This document shows, one piece after another, positions 25,801 through 34,330 of a stretch of DNA of 64,000 nucleotides. Where the stretch lies: positions 1 through 64,000 of the forward strand of contig JAFXSC010000011.1 in assembly GCA_017525915.1 (NCBI GenBank), given 5' to 3'. The DNA comes from Ruminococcus sp. Lineage in GTDB: Bacteria; Bacillota; Clostridia; Oscillospirales; Ruminococcaceae. The position numbers and the translations under genes are program-made. The stretch's first letter is position 1, and each line of letters opens with the position of its first letter. The notes beneath the pieces were generated by a model, which did no database searches, was not told the DNA's origin, and worked only from the letters and a program-made list of their open reading frames with translations.

Positions 25801-28294
25801 TTTCTCTTTCCTCCTTCCGGCAGATGTTCTTGTATTCACAATAGGTGCAGTTATTTGATGTGCTGAAAGCACCGGTTTTAAGTGCGTTAGCAAATTCGCC
25901 GAGAATTTCATTAAGTGCGTATTCGATACTTTCGGTGAAGCTGCAAGTGATAGACTTTCTGTACCGCAGATAACGGTACTCTCCACGGCTGACAGTTATA
26001 TTCTTTGCCTTTTTCAGCATAGCGGCATAGAGCAGAACCTGCAAACAGCTTTCAATGTCATCCTCCTTGTGTGTTATGCGGCTGCCTGTCTTGAAGTCGG
26101 CTATTATGTATTCGCCGGAGGGAAGCTTCTCAAGGCGGTCGAGCTTGCCACGAAGCATTACGCCGCCAATCTCGACTGGTTCAATTTTCAGCTCCGGTTC
26201 TATAATACTGTTCTTTGCAGACATAGCCTGTCCGTTCAGAACCATTTCAAGGAACTGACTGCGGATTTCCTTGCACTTATGCTCGTTGACAGGAGGTCTT
26301 CCTGCAATAAACCGGTCAAATGAGTCTTCGGCAAGCTTGTAGAGTTCTTTCGGAGAAAAATGCTCCTTTGCGTCGATCTCCAGAAGCTTGTGGACGAGAT
26401 TTCCAAGGTCAAGGGGACTTATCACTGTGAAGACATCATCAGTATCAGGGATTTTTATGTTCAATATGTATTTAAGATAGAACTTTCTCGGACATTCATC
26501 GAATGTTTCAACAGCGGTAGGGGACAGTACAATGTCACTGCTGATATTGACAGTTGATTCAAGCTTTTCGGAGTTAAATGCGATGTCAGCACCGGAGGTG
26601 TAAGCCTTGCCGATATGCCGTGAAATGCCGATATTATTGTCAAAATATCCGGTCTGAATAAGCGATTTTTCAAAGCTTTTCATATCAGAGCCGCCGCAGT
26701 ATTCGCAGAAGATCTCGAACAAAACTGAGGAAGCATTCTCATCTTTCAGTTCAGAGGTGTCAAATCCGGAATAGCTCAGTTTTATTTCAGAATCAAGGGC
26801 TGAAGCAAACTTCATTACATCAAGCAGACGTGTCTTGTTGGCAATTACTATATTTTCAGATGTCGGAACATTATCTCCGAAGAGAAGCATATCGTTGTCT
26901 GGGACAAGATAGTTTTCAGCTGGAGAGCCGGGAAAATTGCCGGCAGAGAGTCCGGCGATGAACAGGTTTTCACGCATACAGCTCAAAGCCTGAGATATGG
27001 TACAGACGTGCAGGCAGCCGCCCTTGCTGTTTTCTGCACAGACATTACGGCTCAGAATATCTGGAATTATCTCACTGATACCGCCGTCAGCAAAAGCTGA
27101 AAATGAATCGAGTTCACGGCAGATAATGTCAAGAGCGGAGCGGTCGAGCTTTCCGGCAGCGCCTTCTCTTATTCTTGAATATTCAGCAACAATATATGAA
27201 ATACCACGCTGGAATTCAGCGGCAAGTTTCCACAGCTTAGCGGCTGTTTCAGCTTTTTCCGGATATGCTGTTTCATAGTTGGAAAGGCGTTCATTGTTGA
27301 CTGCTTCATCAGTGCCAAGACGCAGATTGCCTGCAATAAGCAATAGTTCTCCGAATTCTTTACCGGATTTGATATCAAGCAGTTCACGGAGTTTTTTATC
27401 GTCAAAAGCTGGACTGCTAACAAGTTCAGTAAGTGAATCGACTCCACAATACCCGGTAGTCATCCATTTGCTAAGGTTACATAATACCTGTGCTGGATTG
27501 GAGTTTGTAATAGGCAGTCCACAGCCAAAAGAAACAGGTATGCCGTACTGATCTGCAAGTTCATAAATAAGCTGTGAGTACCTTGCAGGTTCGGCTAAAG
27601 CAATCAGACACTTGTCAACCGGAAGTCCATTTTTGTATATGGCAGAGATTATGCTTTCGACTTCATTCTCAGCGCCGTAAGCCTTAGTTATAGAGTTTAC
27701 CTTTTTATTAACCGGCTTGACATTAACAAGCTCACACAGTTCAGTTCCGTGTGTGTTTCCACCGGAAATACTTTCAGCAAGGTGCTGTTCAAGAGGAGTA
27801 AGTGGGTATTCTTTCAGTGTGATCAATTCAGCAGAGAGAGGGGCTGAATCTGAGATCGCTCTGCGGATAATCTGAATGCTATCTATGTATTTATTATTTT
27901 TCAGTGTGAGGATATACTTATCATAAATGGCTGCAAGAGCTGTGCTGTTCTCAGGGAATTCGCCCTGTTTCATTATTTCGTGTATTACTTCGGCTTCGCT
28001 TTCGGGTACAAGATGACGGAGCGTAGTAAGTGTGTTTGCAATGTTCTGGGCATCGGCGTATGAGGCAGCTGAAAAGAATGGTATTTCGCCGAGTAAACTG
28101 TATATAAGTGCTGCCTGACTGCTGCCGTTCAGGTATGTTTCGGTTATAGTTTCACCGGAGTGCATAAGTGCGTGTTCTGCAAGTTCGGTGCTGCCCATTA
28201 TCCGAAGACCGAGCGTATTCACTCCGTAACGCGCGAGTGTACGGAGCAGTTCCGTGCTATTTGCTGAGGGGGCTAAAATGATTTTTTCGTGCAT
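25793..28294 (-). CDS. AddB-like nuclease subunit with Fe-S cluster
   Basis: 833 aa. The N-terminal helicase-like half lacks a Walker A motif (ILAPSANSTEL). The C-terminal nuclease begins SPTAVETFDECPRKFYL near residue 605, with RGKLDRLEKLPSGEYIIADFKTG near 720 (Asp, then Asp-x-Lys). CTYCEYKNIC near the end, with the earlier cysteine in DECPR, makes the four-cysteine iron-sulphur signature of AddB-type nucleases. It is shorter than the roughly 1150-aa AddB of Bacillus. ATG 28294 follows AAAGGAG. Translationally coupled to the helicase gene. Confidence 0.87.
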   Translation of the reverse strand: MHEKIILAPSANSTELLRTLARYGVNTLGLRIMGSTELAEHALMHSGETITETYLNGSSQAALIYSLLGEIPFFSAASYADAQNIANTLTTLRHLVPESEAEVIHEIMKQGEFPENSTALAAIYDKYILTLKNNKYIDSIQIIRRAISDSAPLSAELITLKEYPLTPLEQHLAESISGGNTHGTELCELVNVKPVNKKVNSITKAYGAENEVESIISAIYKNGLPVDKCLIALAEPARYSQLIYELADQYGIPVSFGCGLPITNSNPAQVLCNLSKWMTTGYCGVDSLTELVSSPAFDDKKLRELLDIKSGKEFGELLLIAGNLRLGTDEAVNNERLSNYETAYPEKAETAAKLWKLAAEFQRGISYIVAEYSRIREGAAGKLDRSALDIICRELDSFSAFADGGISEIIPDILSRNVCAENSKGGCLHVCTISQALSCMRENLFIAGLSAGNFPGSPAENYLVPDNDMLLFGDNVPTSENIVIANKTRLLDVMKFASALDSEIKLSYSGFDTSELKDENASSVLFEIFCEYCGGSDMKSFEKSLIQTGYFDNNIGISRHIGKAYTSGADIAFNSEKLESTVNISSDIVLSPTAVETFDECPRKFYLKYILNIKIPDTDDVFTVISPLDLGNLVHKLLEIDAKEHFSPKELYKLAEDSFDRFIAGRPPVNEHKCKEIRSQFLEMVLNGQAMSAKNSIIEPELKIEPVEIGGVMLRGKLDRLEKLPSGEYIIADFKTGSRITHKEDDIESCLQVLLYAAMLKKAKNITVSRGEYRYLRYRKSITCSFTESIEYALNEILGEFANALKTGAFSTSNNCTYCEYKNICRKEERENG

Positions 28295-28340
28295 AACATT
28301 CCACTCCTTTAAGTATGTTATCAACAAAATTATATCACAT

Positions 28341-28370
28341 TTTGTACAAAGTGTCAACGACTAAATTATA
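28341..28370 (-). promoter_or_regulatory. Promoter of the AddAB-like operon
   Basis: Minus strand: TTGACA, 17 nt, TATAAT, a canonical sigma-A promoter. TTGTACAAA lies inside the spacer, but at 6 nt rather than 8 from TATAAT, so control by the shared system is possible but unproven. Confidence 0.6.
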
Positions 28371-28375
28371 AATTG

Positions 28376-28420
28376 TGTCCAAAATTTTGTACATAAGATG
28401 CGGTATAATCATTTTAGAGG
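28376..28420 (+). promoter_or_regulatory. TGTACA-box promoter for the hydrolase-WYL-NADAR operon
   Basis: TGTCCA at 28376-28381, TGTACA at 28388-28393 (12 bp later), 10 nt, TATAAT at 28404-28409, 5 nt, TAGAGG. The -35 position holds AAAATT. This operon encodes the WYL regulator, so feedback control would follow. Confidence 0.8.
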
Positions 28421-28467
28421 TTGACATAGAAATGTTAGACTGATATAATAACTTTAAGGAGAACGTT

Positions 28468-29211
28468 ATGAAAACTGAACTTTGCGAGATACAGAACGCA
28501 TACACAATTAAAGCCAAACGCTTTGAGCCGGACAAAAGTATAGGCGGATATGTCCTTGCACTTCATGGCTTTTGCGGGGATATGGATAGCAGCTTTATAA
28601 GGCAGCTTGCAAAACGTATGTGCAAGCAGAATCTGGCTGTCGTTGCATTCAATTTTCCCGGACACGGCAGCAGTGATGCTGATATTTATTTCAGCCTTGA
28701 AAACTGCCGGAAAGATATGCTCGACGTAATGCGATATGCAAACAGGCTCTATGGAGTTTCAGCGCCGGAAGCCGTGATCGGAACGAGCTTCGGGGGCTAT
28801 GTCACACTTCTCAATATGCCGGATATACCGCAATATACTGTCATTGTTCTAAGAGCGCCTGCAGTGAATATGAAACGCTCTTTTGAGAAGTTCATAGCTG
28901 ATATGGACTCTTTCAAAAAGCGTGGATGGGAAGAAATGGGCTTTGAGAGGAAGATCAAAGTTCCATACGGCTTCTACACTGAGCTTGAACAGAACAATAT
29001 CCTTGAACGTGATATGATTCGTGAAATGCTCATAGTTCACGGTGACTGTGATGACGTTGTTCTGCCGGAGGATATGTGGACATTCTGCGGCTGCAATCCG
29101 CTTGCAAGACTTGAAGTCATAGGCGGTGCTGACCATCGTTTCAAGGGCAAAGGACAGCTTGAAAAAGTATTTGATATTATTGATAATTACCTATTTTCAG
29201 AGGAGGGCTAA
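28468..29211 (+). CDS. Alpha/beta-hydrolase (serine esterase-like)
   Basis: 247 aa. Catalytic triad candidates: Ser in GTSFGGYV (near residue 111), Asp in HGDCDDVV, His in GGADHRF. The oxyanion region HGFCGDMDS and the FNFPGHGSS loop are typical of the fold. It is cytoplasmic, with no signal peptide. It is followed after 2 bp by the WYL regulator gene and then the NADAR gene. Substrate unknown; in this setting an ADP-ribosyl ester or other nucleotide ester is conceivable, which is inference only. Confidence 0.85.
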   Translation: MKTELCEIQNAYTIKAKRFEPDKSIGGYVLALHGFCGDMDSSFIRQLAKRMCKQNLAVVAFNFPGHGSSDADIYFSLENCRKDMLDVMRYANRLYGVSAPEAVIGTSFGGYVTLLNMPDIPQYTVIVLRAPAVNMKRSFEKFIADMDSFKKRGWEEMGFERKIKVPYGFYTELEQNNILERDMIREMLIVHGDCDDVVLPEDMWTFCGCNPLARLEVIGGADHRFKGKGQLEKVFDIIDNYLFSEEG

Positions 29212-29213
29212 CT

Positions 29214-30770
29214 ATGGCAAAGGGAACCGGTGACAGAACATTTTTCCACGAAACAGTGCTTGAGATCCTTAATGAGACTTCTCCTGAGAAGCCTATGCAG
29301 AAAAAGCGTATGCTTGAAATCCTGAAACAGCGTTATGATATCACACCTACAAGAACTACCCTTGACAGAAAGCTCGCAGATCTTGAAACTAAGGGATATA
29401 ACCTTGTAAATGCCGGCAGAAAGGGATTCTACCTTGAAAGAAGCGATGATTCTCTGTCTGACGGTGAACTTCGTATCCTCATTGACAGCATTATGTACTC
29501 AAAGGTCGTAACTGAAGATGATTCTCCGGCTATAATAGATAAGATCGCTAAACTCGGTTCGGGGGATTTTCAGAAGGAAATGAAAAAGCGATCGCACGTT
29601 GCCAAAGACATTAAAAAAGATGTTTACTGGGGAACTGTGGACAGCGTTGAACTTGTACAGAAGGCGATTTTTACGGGAAAACAGATATCCTGTAATTATA
29701 TTCTGAGTTTTGACAGCTACGAATTTGATTACAAATTTGCAGAAAATGTAGTGATCAATCCCTATGAGCTTGCTTTTTCAAACGGAAAATATTTCTTGCT
29801 CTGCTCATATGAGAATGATGAGGGACTTAGTGTGCTTCGTGTGGACAGGCTTGATCTCATTGATGTGTTATCATCAAATTGTATTGAGAATGATGCGCTT
29901 AAAAAGGTGAAAGATCAGAACCTCCAGAGTTATATCTACTCTCAGCCGGAGCTTAAAGGCGGTCAGCCTGAAAGCTTTGATCTGCTCTGCTATCCGGAGG
30001 GGATAGAGGCGGTTTATGATGCGTTTGGCAGTTCAAATATACGAGATATGATATCTCGACCAGAAAACTATGACGATCCTGATACGAAACTTATCTCTGT
30101 AAGAACTACCCGTGAGGCTATTAAGTCATGGGCTGTATTCCACGCTGATTCCGTAGTTATAATAAAGCCGCAGGAGCTCAGAGATGAGATAGTAGAAGCA
30201 CTTAAAACTGCTGAACATACATATTTGAAGTCTGGCAAGCCGTCGAGAATACGTTCCTGGATAGCTCGTTCACTGGACGAAGCTATTCGTGAGGTGAAGA
30301 ACTCTGGGAAAAAGGCGGTACACTATACTGGTCACGGCAAGAAAAAGCAGCTTGAGAAGATAGACCTTGCAGATTATGATATTACAGGTTTAAGGGATCT
30401 TTCACTATGGTGCTGTGATGTTAAATGCAGTAAGAGCGACAGTGTTTATCCTGATATGAAATATCTGTATTTCATTCGAGGAGCTTTTACACCGGATATT
30501 TACCAACATTTTCCGTCTTTAACACATATAACAGTTTCAGGCAGTGATATCAATAACATTGACTTCATTAAACGATATGATAAACTATATGCACTGCGTA
30601 TAGTTGAGTGTGGGAATGTTACTGATTTTTCGCCTGTATTTGGACTGAACGAACTGAAAGTGTTTGAAACAGACAGTGAGCATTTTAATGAAGAAATGGT
30701 TGAAAAGCTGCGTGAGAAGTTCCCTGATTGTAAGATAAGAATAGATGAACCACGCAAGAAAAGAGGTTGA
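29214..30770 (+). CDS. WYL-domain transcription regulator with C-terminal extension
   Basis: 518 aa. Residues 1-80 form a winged helix-turn-helix (KKRMLEILKQRYDITPTRTTLDRKLADLE). The WYL domain spans about 150-250, with ISCNYILSFDSYEFDYKF and VINPYELAFSNGKYFLLCSYE, and a WCX-like region runs to about 335. The last 180 residues look like a small leucine-rich-repeat domain (DITGLRDLSLWCCDVKCS, FPSLTHITVSGSDINNIDF), unusual for the family. WYL proteins such as PafBC sense nucleic-acid ligands and activate DNA-damage promoters that lack a -35. This gene is the only clear DNA-binding regulator in the island and is my candidate for control of the TGTACA promoters. Confidence 0.88.
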   Translation: MAKGTGDRTFFHETVLEILNETSPEKPMQKKRMLEILKQRYDITPTRTTLDRKLADLETKGYNLVNAGRKGFYLERSDDSLSDGELRILIDSIMYSKVVTEDDSPAIIDKIAKLGSGDFQKEMKKRSHVAKDIKKDVYWGTVDSVELVQKAIFTGKQISCNYILSFDSYEFDYKFAENVVINPYELAFSNGKYFLLCSYENDEGLSVLRVDRLDLIDVLSSNCIENDALKKVKDQNLQSYIYSQPELKGGQPESFDLLCYPEGIEAVYDAFGSSNIRDMISRPENYDDPDTKLISVRTTREAIKSWAVFHADSVVIIKPQELRDEIVEALKTAEHTYLKSGKPSRIRSWIARSLDEAIREVKNSGKKAVHYTGHGKKKQLEKIDLADYDITGLRDLSLWCCDVKCSKSDSVYPDMKYLYFIRGAFTPDIYQHFPSLTHITVSGSDINNIDFIKRYDKLYALRIVECGNVTDFSPVFGLNELKVFETDSEHFNEEMVEKLREKFPDCKIRIDEPRKKRG

Positions 30771-30774
30771 TCAT

Positions 30775-31413
30775 ATGGCAGTCAGACCTGCATTTTACGT
30801 TAAGGACAGCAATGTGGTTAGCCGTGATGTGAGCTTTGAGTGGTTTGCAGGCTTTTCACTTGCACAGAAGCAGCGTTCTATTGCTGCGATGCACAATGCT
30901 CTTATCGCTGCGGACAGCTCTACTGTTCCGCTTGAAATAAGCACTAAGGGTACTGATCCGTTGGGAGTGAAGCTCAGTGCGTTCAACCTCAAACTTGACG
31001 GCTATGCACTGGAGAATGTGTTTCAGTCCTCGAAGATATTTGAGAACGGCGGACCGTACCGTGACTTGCTTGATGTTCACCCGAAGGAAGCAAAGCGTGA
31101 CGAGCGGATACGCAATTCCGGAAGAATAGTTGGATTTAAATATGCCGGAAATGACTTCCAGACTGAGCCTAAAACAGCCTTTTATGACTATATCTATTTC
31201 AGCGCAGTCAAGCAGTCGCTGACAGCGGATGAGATTCAGAATATCCGGAAATACAGCCATTTCACTGACATTGAGTTCAATCCTGCCAAGAGCCTTAACA
31301 CGCAGGCGAGGACTGCCGCTATAATCCGGTTTATGCTTGATGTTTACGGTGAATTGCCGCAGCTCAGCGTTGATGAGTTTATTGAGTTTCATAAGAAATG
31401 TGTTAAAGCATAA
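30775..31413 (+). CDS. NADAR-type protein (DarT1-associated antitoxin-like, DUF6977)
   Basis: 212 aa. FEWFAGFSLAQKQRSI, LGVKLSAFNLKLDG, ALENVFQSSKIFENGGPYRDLL and the C-terminal HFTDIEFNPAKSLNTQARTAA match, from memory, the family annotated as DarT1-associated NADAR antitoxins. Those are predicted to remove ADP-ribose from nucleic acid bases. No DarT toxin gene lies next to it here. ATG 30775 follows AAGAGG, 4 bp after the WYL stop. Third gene of the hydrolase-WYL operon. Confidence 0.75.
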   Translation: MAVRPAFYVKDSNVVSRDVSFEWFAGFSLAQKQRSIAAMHNALIAADSSTVPLEISTKGTDPLGVKLSAFNLKLDGYALENVFQSSKIFENGGPYRDLLDVHPKEAKRDERIRNSGRIVGFKYAGNDFQTEPKTAFYDYIYFSAVKQSLTADEIQNIRKYSHFTDIEFNPAKSLNTQARTAAIIRFMLDVYGELPQLSVDEFIEFHKKCVKA

Positions 31414-31420
31414 CAGAACG

Positions 31421-31446
31421 AGAGCCCTCACTGAGGGCTCTTAGTA
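31421..31446 (+). terminator. Terminator of the hydrolase-WYL-NADAR operon
   Basis: GAGCCCTC, loop ACT, GAGGGCTC, then TTAGTATTT. It lies between convergent operons. Confidence 0.75.
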
Positions 31447-31447
31447 T

Positions 31448-31978
31448 TTATATTGCCAAGCAATTCATAACGACTTTTATCATAGTTTCCTTTTCGGTAG
31501 GAGGAGATTCGGCTATCATTATTGTCAAAGCGGCAAGCGTATGATCTGATATTCTTTTGACCGTTTTAAATTCGTCAAGGAACAAAGAATTGTTCTTGTC
31601 GAGAAAATATAGGAACATTGCAGCTGCAATTCTTTTGTTACCGTCAGAAAACGAATGATTTTTTGTTATGAAATAGAGAAGATGTGCGGCTTTTTCTTCA
31701 AGTGAAGGGTAAATCATCACACCGTTGAATTCTTGGAATATATTTGCAATGCTGCCCCTGAATGAGTTATCTTTTTCATTTCCGAAAAGATCACTTTCAG
31801 CTGAGTATCTCATTGCATTTATGACAGCACGACACTCATCGTAGTCAAGGGCATAAAGTGCCATGCTGCCTTTTGGCTTATTCAAGGTCTGGTGATCGTA
31901 TTCGTCAAGCAGATCAAGGGCGGTGCTGAACTTATTGAGCATCTCCAAGACCTGCTTATCATCGAACTCATTTTTCAT
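31448..31978 (-). CDS. Fic/Doc-family protein
   Basis: 176 aa. The core motif is NHSFSDGNKRIAAAMFLYFLDKN (HxFxDGNKR), the Doc-like form with K before the final Arg. Fic enzymes transfer AMP or other nucleotide moieties, while Doc phosphorylates EF-Tu. The region before it is helical (EEKAAHLLYFI). It follows the pseudophosphatase-like gene after 18 bp on the same strand, with AAAAGGAG upstream, so it is the second gene of a TGTACA-controlled operon. No separate antitoxin gene is visible. Confidence 0.85.
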   Translation of the reverse strand: MKNEFDDKQVLEMLNKFSTALDLLDEYDHQTLNKPKGSMALYALDYDECRAVINAMRYSAESDLFGNEKDNSFRGSIANIFQEFNGVMIYPSLEEKAAHLLYFITKNHSFSDGNKRIAAAMFLYFLDKNNSLFLDEFKTVKRISDHTLAALTIMIAESPPTEKETMIKVVMNCLAI

Positions 31979-31996
31979 TAGGCTTGTATTCTCCTT

Positions 31997-33484
31997 TTAT
32001 CCAAGCGACTGGCAGTATGCACCTGCAAACAGTCCAGTCAGAATAACGGCATAGTTAAGTTCCGTGCGTCCTTCGGTCAGTTCATAGATCTTTTCAAGGC
32101 ACTTCATAAAAGCATCATCAGGTATTCGGTGTCCGTTATACGGACGTACTGTTTCTATCAGTGCATAAGCAGCAAGACAAAGCAAATTAACGGGATCATC
32201 ATTGGTTGTGGGTACATATTTGTCAATATTCCAGAATTTTTCAAACTCTGAAAGTCCTTCCAGATCCTTATAACGATGTTCAAAGAAGCAGCGAAGTATA
32301 GTCATATTCTCACAGTGTCCGCACTCCAGTAGTGAACCCATATAGAAATATGAAGCATACAAACAGGCGGTTTCAAATTCATTACCGTTCCATATGTTGT
32401 TCTCTCTCATCATAGTTTCATACTGCTTGAAATGCTCAGCATATTCCTCATAAATAAAGCTTCCGAACTCTTCAAATCTTCTTGGAAGCTGGCAGAATTT
32501 CGGTGTATATCCATTCCTCTCGGCAAGGAATTCCTCAGCTTTTTTCATTCCGAGGTAAGCTCTTTCCATTTCAGGTTTTGCATACTCACTTCCTTTAGTT
32601 CCATTTTTGTAGAATTCCCAATAGTCACGCTGTATCGTTCTGTAATCCTTGTATTTTTCAGGAATCGGTCTTTCGCCTATGGTTATGCCGTCAATGCTGT
32701 TGAAACCAAAATCATTGCCATAATGATCCTGTATTGTGTACTCATCTTCATTATCACTGTACATCGAGAAACTCATACTTCCAACATCTGAAAAGCTCGA
32801 TAATTCGGCTATTTCAGGAACACAATAATAGAACTGCACATATTCAACATCTTCTATATCAGGAAGATACATTGATTCAAGAAATGTTTCAACGTCAAAA
32901 TCAAGGCGCATACCGTTTTTTAACATTATCTTACACTGCCTGGCACCTAAAAAATCCAGTCCTCCAACTGTACATTCACGGTCGTGGCATACGTTATATC
33001 TTATCTGATCAAACATTATTTCAAGCATTTTTTTACAGTATTCCATTGGAGAAAGACAGTGAAGCAAAGAATATTTGACCTGAGTGTGCTTTATCTTCAG
33101 CATTGTGTGAATATGGACGTTTTTAGGTACATCTGCACCTGCAAAATTGAGATCATAGCATATCGCAAGTTCGGCAGCAATATTTACTGCCTCATTATAT
33201 CTGTCATCGTGAACAACATAAACATCATCAAGATCAAAGCAGCGCTCGCAGAGACGTATAATCTTATCCGCATCCCATACCTTGAATAATAATCCCTCAT
33301 CGTCCATCGGAATATCGGCAACATCTACACAGCCAGTTTCTCTTCTGTGAGTTGTTCTGAAGGATATTTCAGGCTTGCGGTATTTGAAGTCGTCCTTGAA
33401 AACATTGATAATAGCGTATTTTTCCTTCTTAGTATTAAATGTTCTCACTGCCTCATCAAGACTGATAACAAAGATATTTTTCAT
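31997..33484 (-). CDS. Large protein with an N-terminal phosphatase-like domain lacking the cysteine
   Basis: 495 aa. Residues 1-125 follow the phosphatases at 8225 and 37382: IFVISLDEAVRTF and YAIINVF at the start, then DVYVVHDDRYNEAVNIAAELA where the enzymes have DTLLIHCYAGVSRSRAVGVFA. Both Cys and Arg of the active loop are missing. The remaining 370 residues are helical and acidic, with no recognised domain. ATG 33484 has AAGGAG 9 bp upstream; ATG 33490 is too close. The Fic/Doc gene follows in the same operon. Confidence 0.7.
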   Translation of the reverse strand: MKNIFVISLDEAVRTFNTKKEKYAIINVFKDDFKYRKPEISFRTTHRRETGCVDVADIPMDDEGLLFKVWDADKIIRLCERCFDLDDVYVVHDDRYNEAVNIAAELAICYDLNFAGADVPKNVHIHTMLKIKHTQVKYSLLHCLSPMEYCKKMLEIMFDQIRYNVCHDRECTVGGLDFLGARQCKIMLKNGMRLDFDVETFLESMYLPDIEDVEYVQFYYCVPEIAELSSFSDVGSMSFSMYSDNEDEYTIQDHYGNDFGFNSIDGITIGERPIPEKYKDYRTIQRDYWEFYKNGTKGSEYAKPEMERAYLGMKKAEEFLAERNGYTPKFCQLPRRFEEFGSFIYEEYAEHFKQYETMMRENNIWNGNEFETACLYASYFYMGSLLECGHCENMTILRCFFEHRYKDLEGLSEFEKFWNIDKYVPTTNDDPVNLLCLAAYALIETVRPYNGHRIPDDAFMKCLEKIYELTEGRTELNYAVILTGLFAGAYCQSLG

Positions 33485-33504
33485 ATACATACACTCCTTT
33501 TTCA

Positions 33505-33538
33505 TTTCTGAGATCATTATACCACAGGCAAAGTACAA
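33505..33538 (-). promoter_or_regulatory. TGTACA-box promoter for the 33484 operon
   Basis: Minus strand: TTGTACTTT (33538-33530), 8 nt, TATAAT (33521-33516), 5 nt, CAGAAA (33510-33505). No -35 hexamer. Confidence 0.8.
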
Positions 33539-33542
33539 ACTT

Positions 33543-33565
33543 CTGGACACAAGATGTTGTAGAAT
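33543..33565 (+). promoter_or_regulatory. TGTACA-box promoter for the 33609 gene
   Basis: CTGGACACA at 33543-33551, 8 nt, TAGAAT at 33560-33565. The box lies 4 bp from the minus-strand box. CAGAAA at the +5 offset is not kept here. Confidence 0.65.
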
Positions 33566-33608
33566 ACAGATAAGAAAAACCACCACGATCATTAAGGAGA
33601 TGTTTACT

Positions 33609-34091
33609 ATGGGAAAATCGGCTTGCTTCACAGGTCACAGAGAAATATCGGAAAATCCGAAAAAACTGTCACAGAGACTGTATCCTATTCTTGAAAAGCT
33701 CGTAACAGACGAGAAAGTCACGGACTTTTATGCAGGAGGTGCAGTCGGATTTGATACAATTGCAGCTATGAATGTGCTGCGCCTGAGATCAGATCATCCG
33801 GAGGTGAAACTACACCTTGTTTTGCCGTGTTCAAATGAAGAGCAGACAAAAAACTGGAATCCCACACAGAAGTATGACTTCAAGAATATACTTGCGAGAG
33901 CAGACAGTGTGGAATACACCTCAGAGCATTATCACAGTAGGTGTATGAGCATCCGCAATGCACGTCTTGTGGAGAATGCCTCGGACTATTGTATATGCTA
34001 TCTTGATCCTGCACACAGGAGCGGAACTGCTCAGACAGTGGAACTTTCACGAAAGAAAGGACTGAAAGTCATAAATCTCTTTGAAAAGTAA
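33609..34091 (+). CDS. SLOG/DUF1273-like protein
   Basis: 160 aa. The N-terminus SACFTGHREI, then DFYAGGAVGFDTIAAMNVL, LHLVLPCSNEEQ and SDYCICYLDPAHRSGTAQTVELSRKKGLKVINL, match the SLOG family that includes YpsA (DUF1273). These bind nucleotide-like ligands. ATG 33609 is used because AAGGAG ends directly at ATG 33600. It is the second SLOG protein of the island, again on a divergent TGTACA promoter. Confidence 0.82.
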   Translation: MGKSACFTGHREISENPKKLSQRLYPILEKLVTDEKVTDFYAGGAVGFDTIAAMNVLRLRSDHPEVKLHLVLPCSNEEQTKNWNPTQKYDFKNILARADSVEYTSEHYHSRCMSIRNARLVENASDYCICYLDPAHRSGTAQTVELSRKKGLKVINLFEK

Positions 34092-34120
34092 CAAAACAAT
34101 GAAAATTTCAAAAAGGTCTT

Positions 34121-34150
34121 GACAAACCGCCTTTTGCAATGTATAATAGG
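34121..34150 (+). promoter_or_regulatory. Canonical promoter of the rtcB transcript
   Basis: TTGACA, 17 nt, TATAAT, upstream of the leader peptide. It is sigma-A type, unlike the island's TGTACA class. Confidence 0.75.
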
Positions 34151-34178
34151 CTCATATTCTACGAAAGGCGGTGAGCTT

Positions 34179-34271
34179 ATGACTTACAGTTACAATTATT
34201 CATCATTATCAAAACTAAATATCATTATTAATAAGCATGGAGCTTGCCCGATATGTTCAGCCATGTGCTGA
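34179..34271 (+). CDS. 30-aa leader peptide ending CPICSAMC
   Basis: Too short for routine gene calling. ATG 34179 has a good ribosome site, AAAGGCGGTGA. The peptide has a Tyr/Ser/Asn-rich first half and ends with three cysteine codons in CPICSAMC followed by TGA. A strong terminator hairpin follows 18 bp later, and rtcB starts 73 bp after the peptide stop. The arrangement looks like a transcription attenuator, although a small functional Cys peptide is also possible. No similarity recognised. Confidence 0.55.
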   Translation: MTYSYNYSSLSKLNIIINKHGACPICSAMC

Positions 34272-34330
34272 CGTTTTGCACGCATTTTTAAGCACTCCTG
34301 CGGGAGTGCTTTTTTGTTTATCGGGCGCTC
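34240..34330 (+). promoter_or_regulatory. Structured rtcB leader with terminator
   Basis: GCCCGATA (34246-34253) can pair with TATCGGGC (34319-34326), extended by GAGC (34240-34243) with GCTC (34327-34330). Inside this 12-bp stem lie a small hairpin (TCAGC/GCTGA) and the terminator AAGCACTCC/GGAGTGCTT (34290-34311) followed by a T-run. The 5' strand of the outer stem covers two cysteine codons of the leader peptide, and its 3' strand abuts the rtcB ribosome site. Confidence 0.6.
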
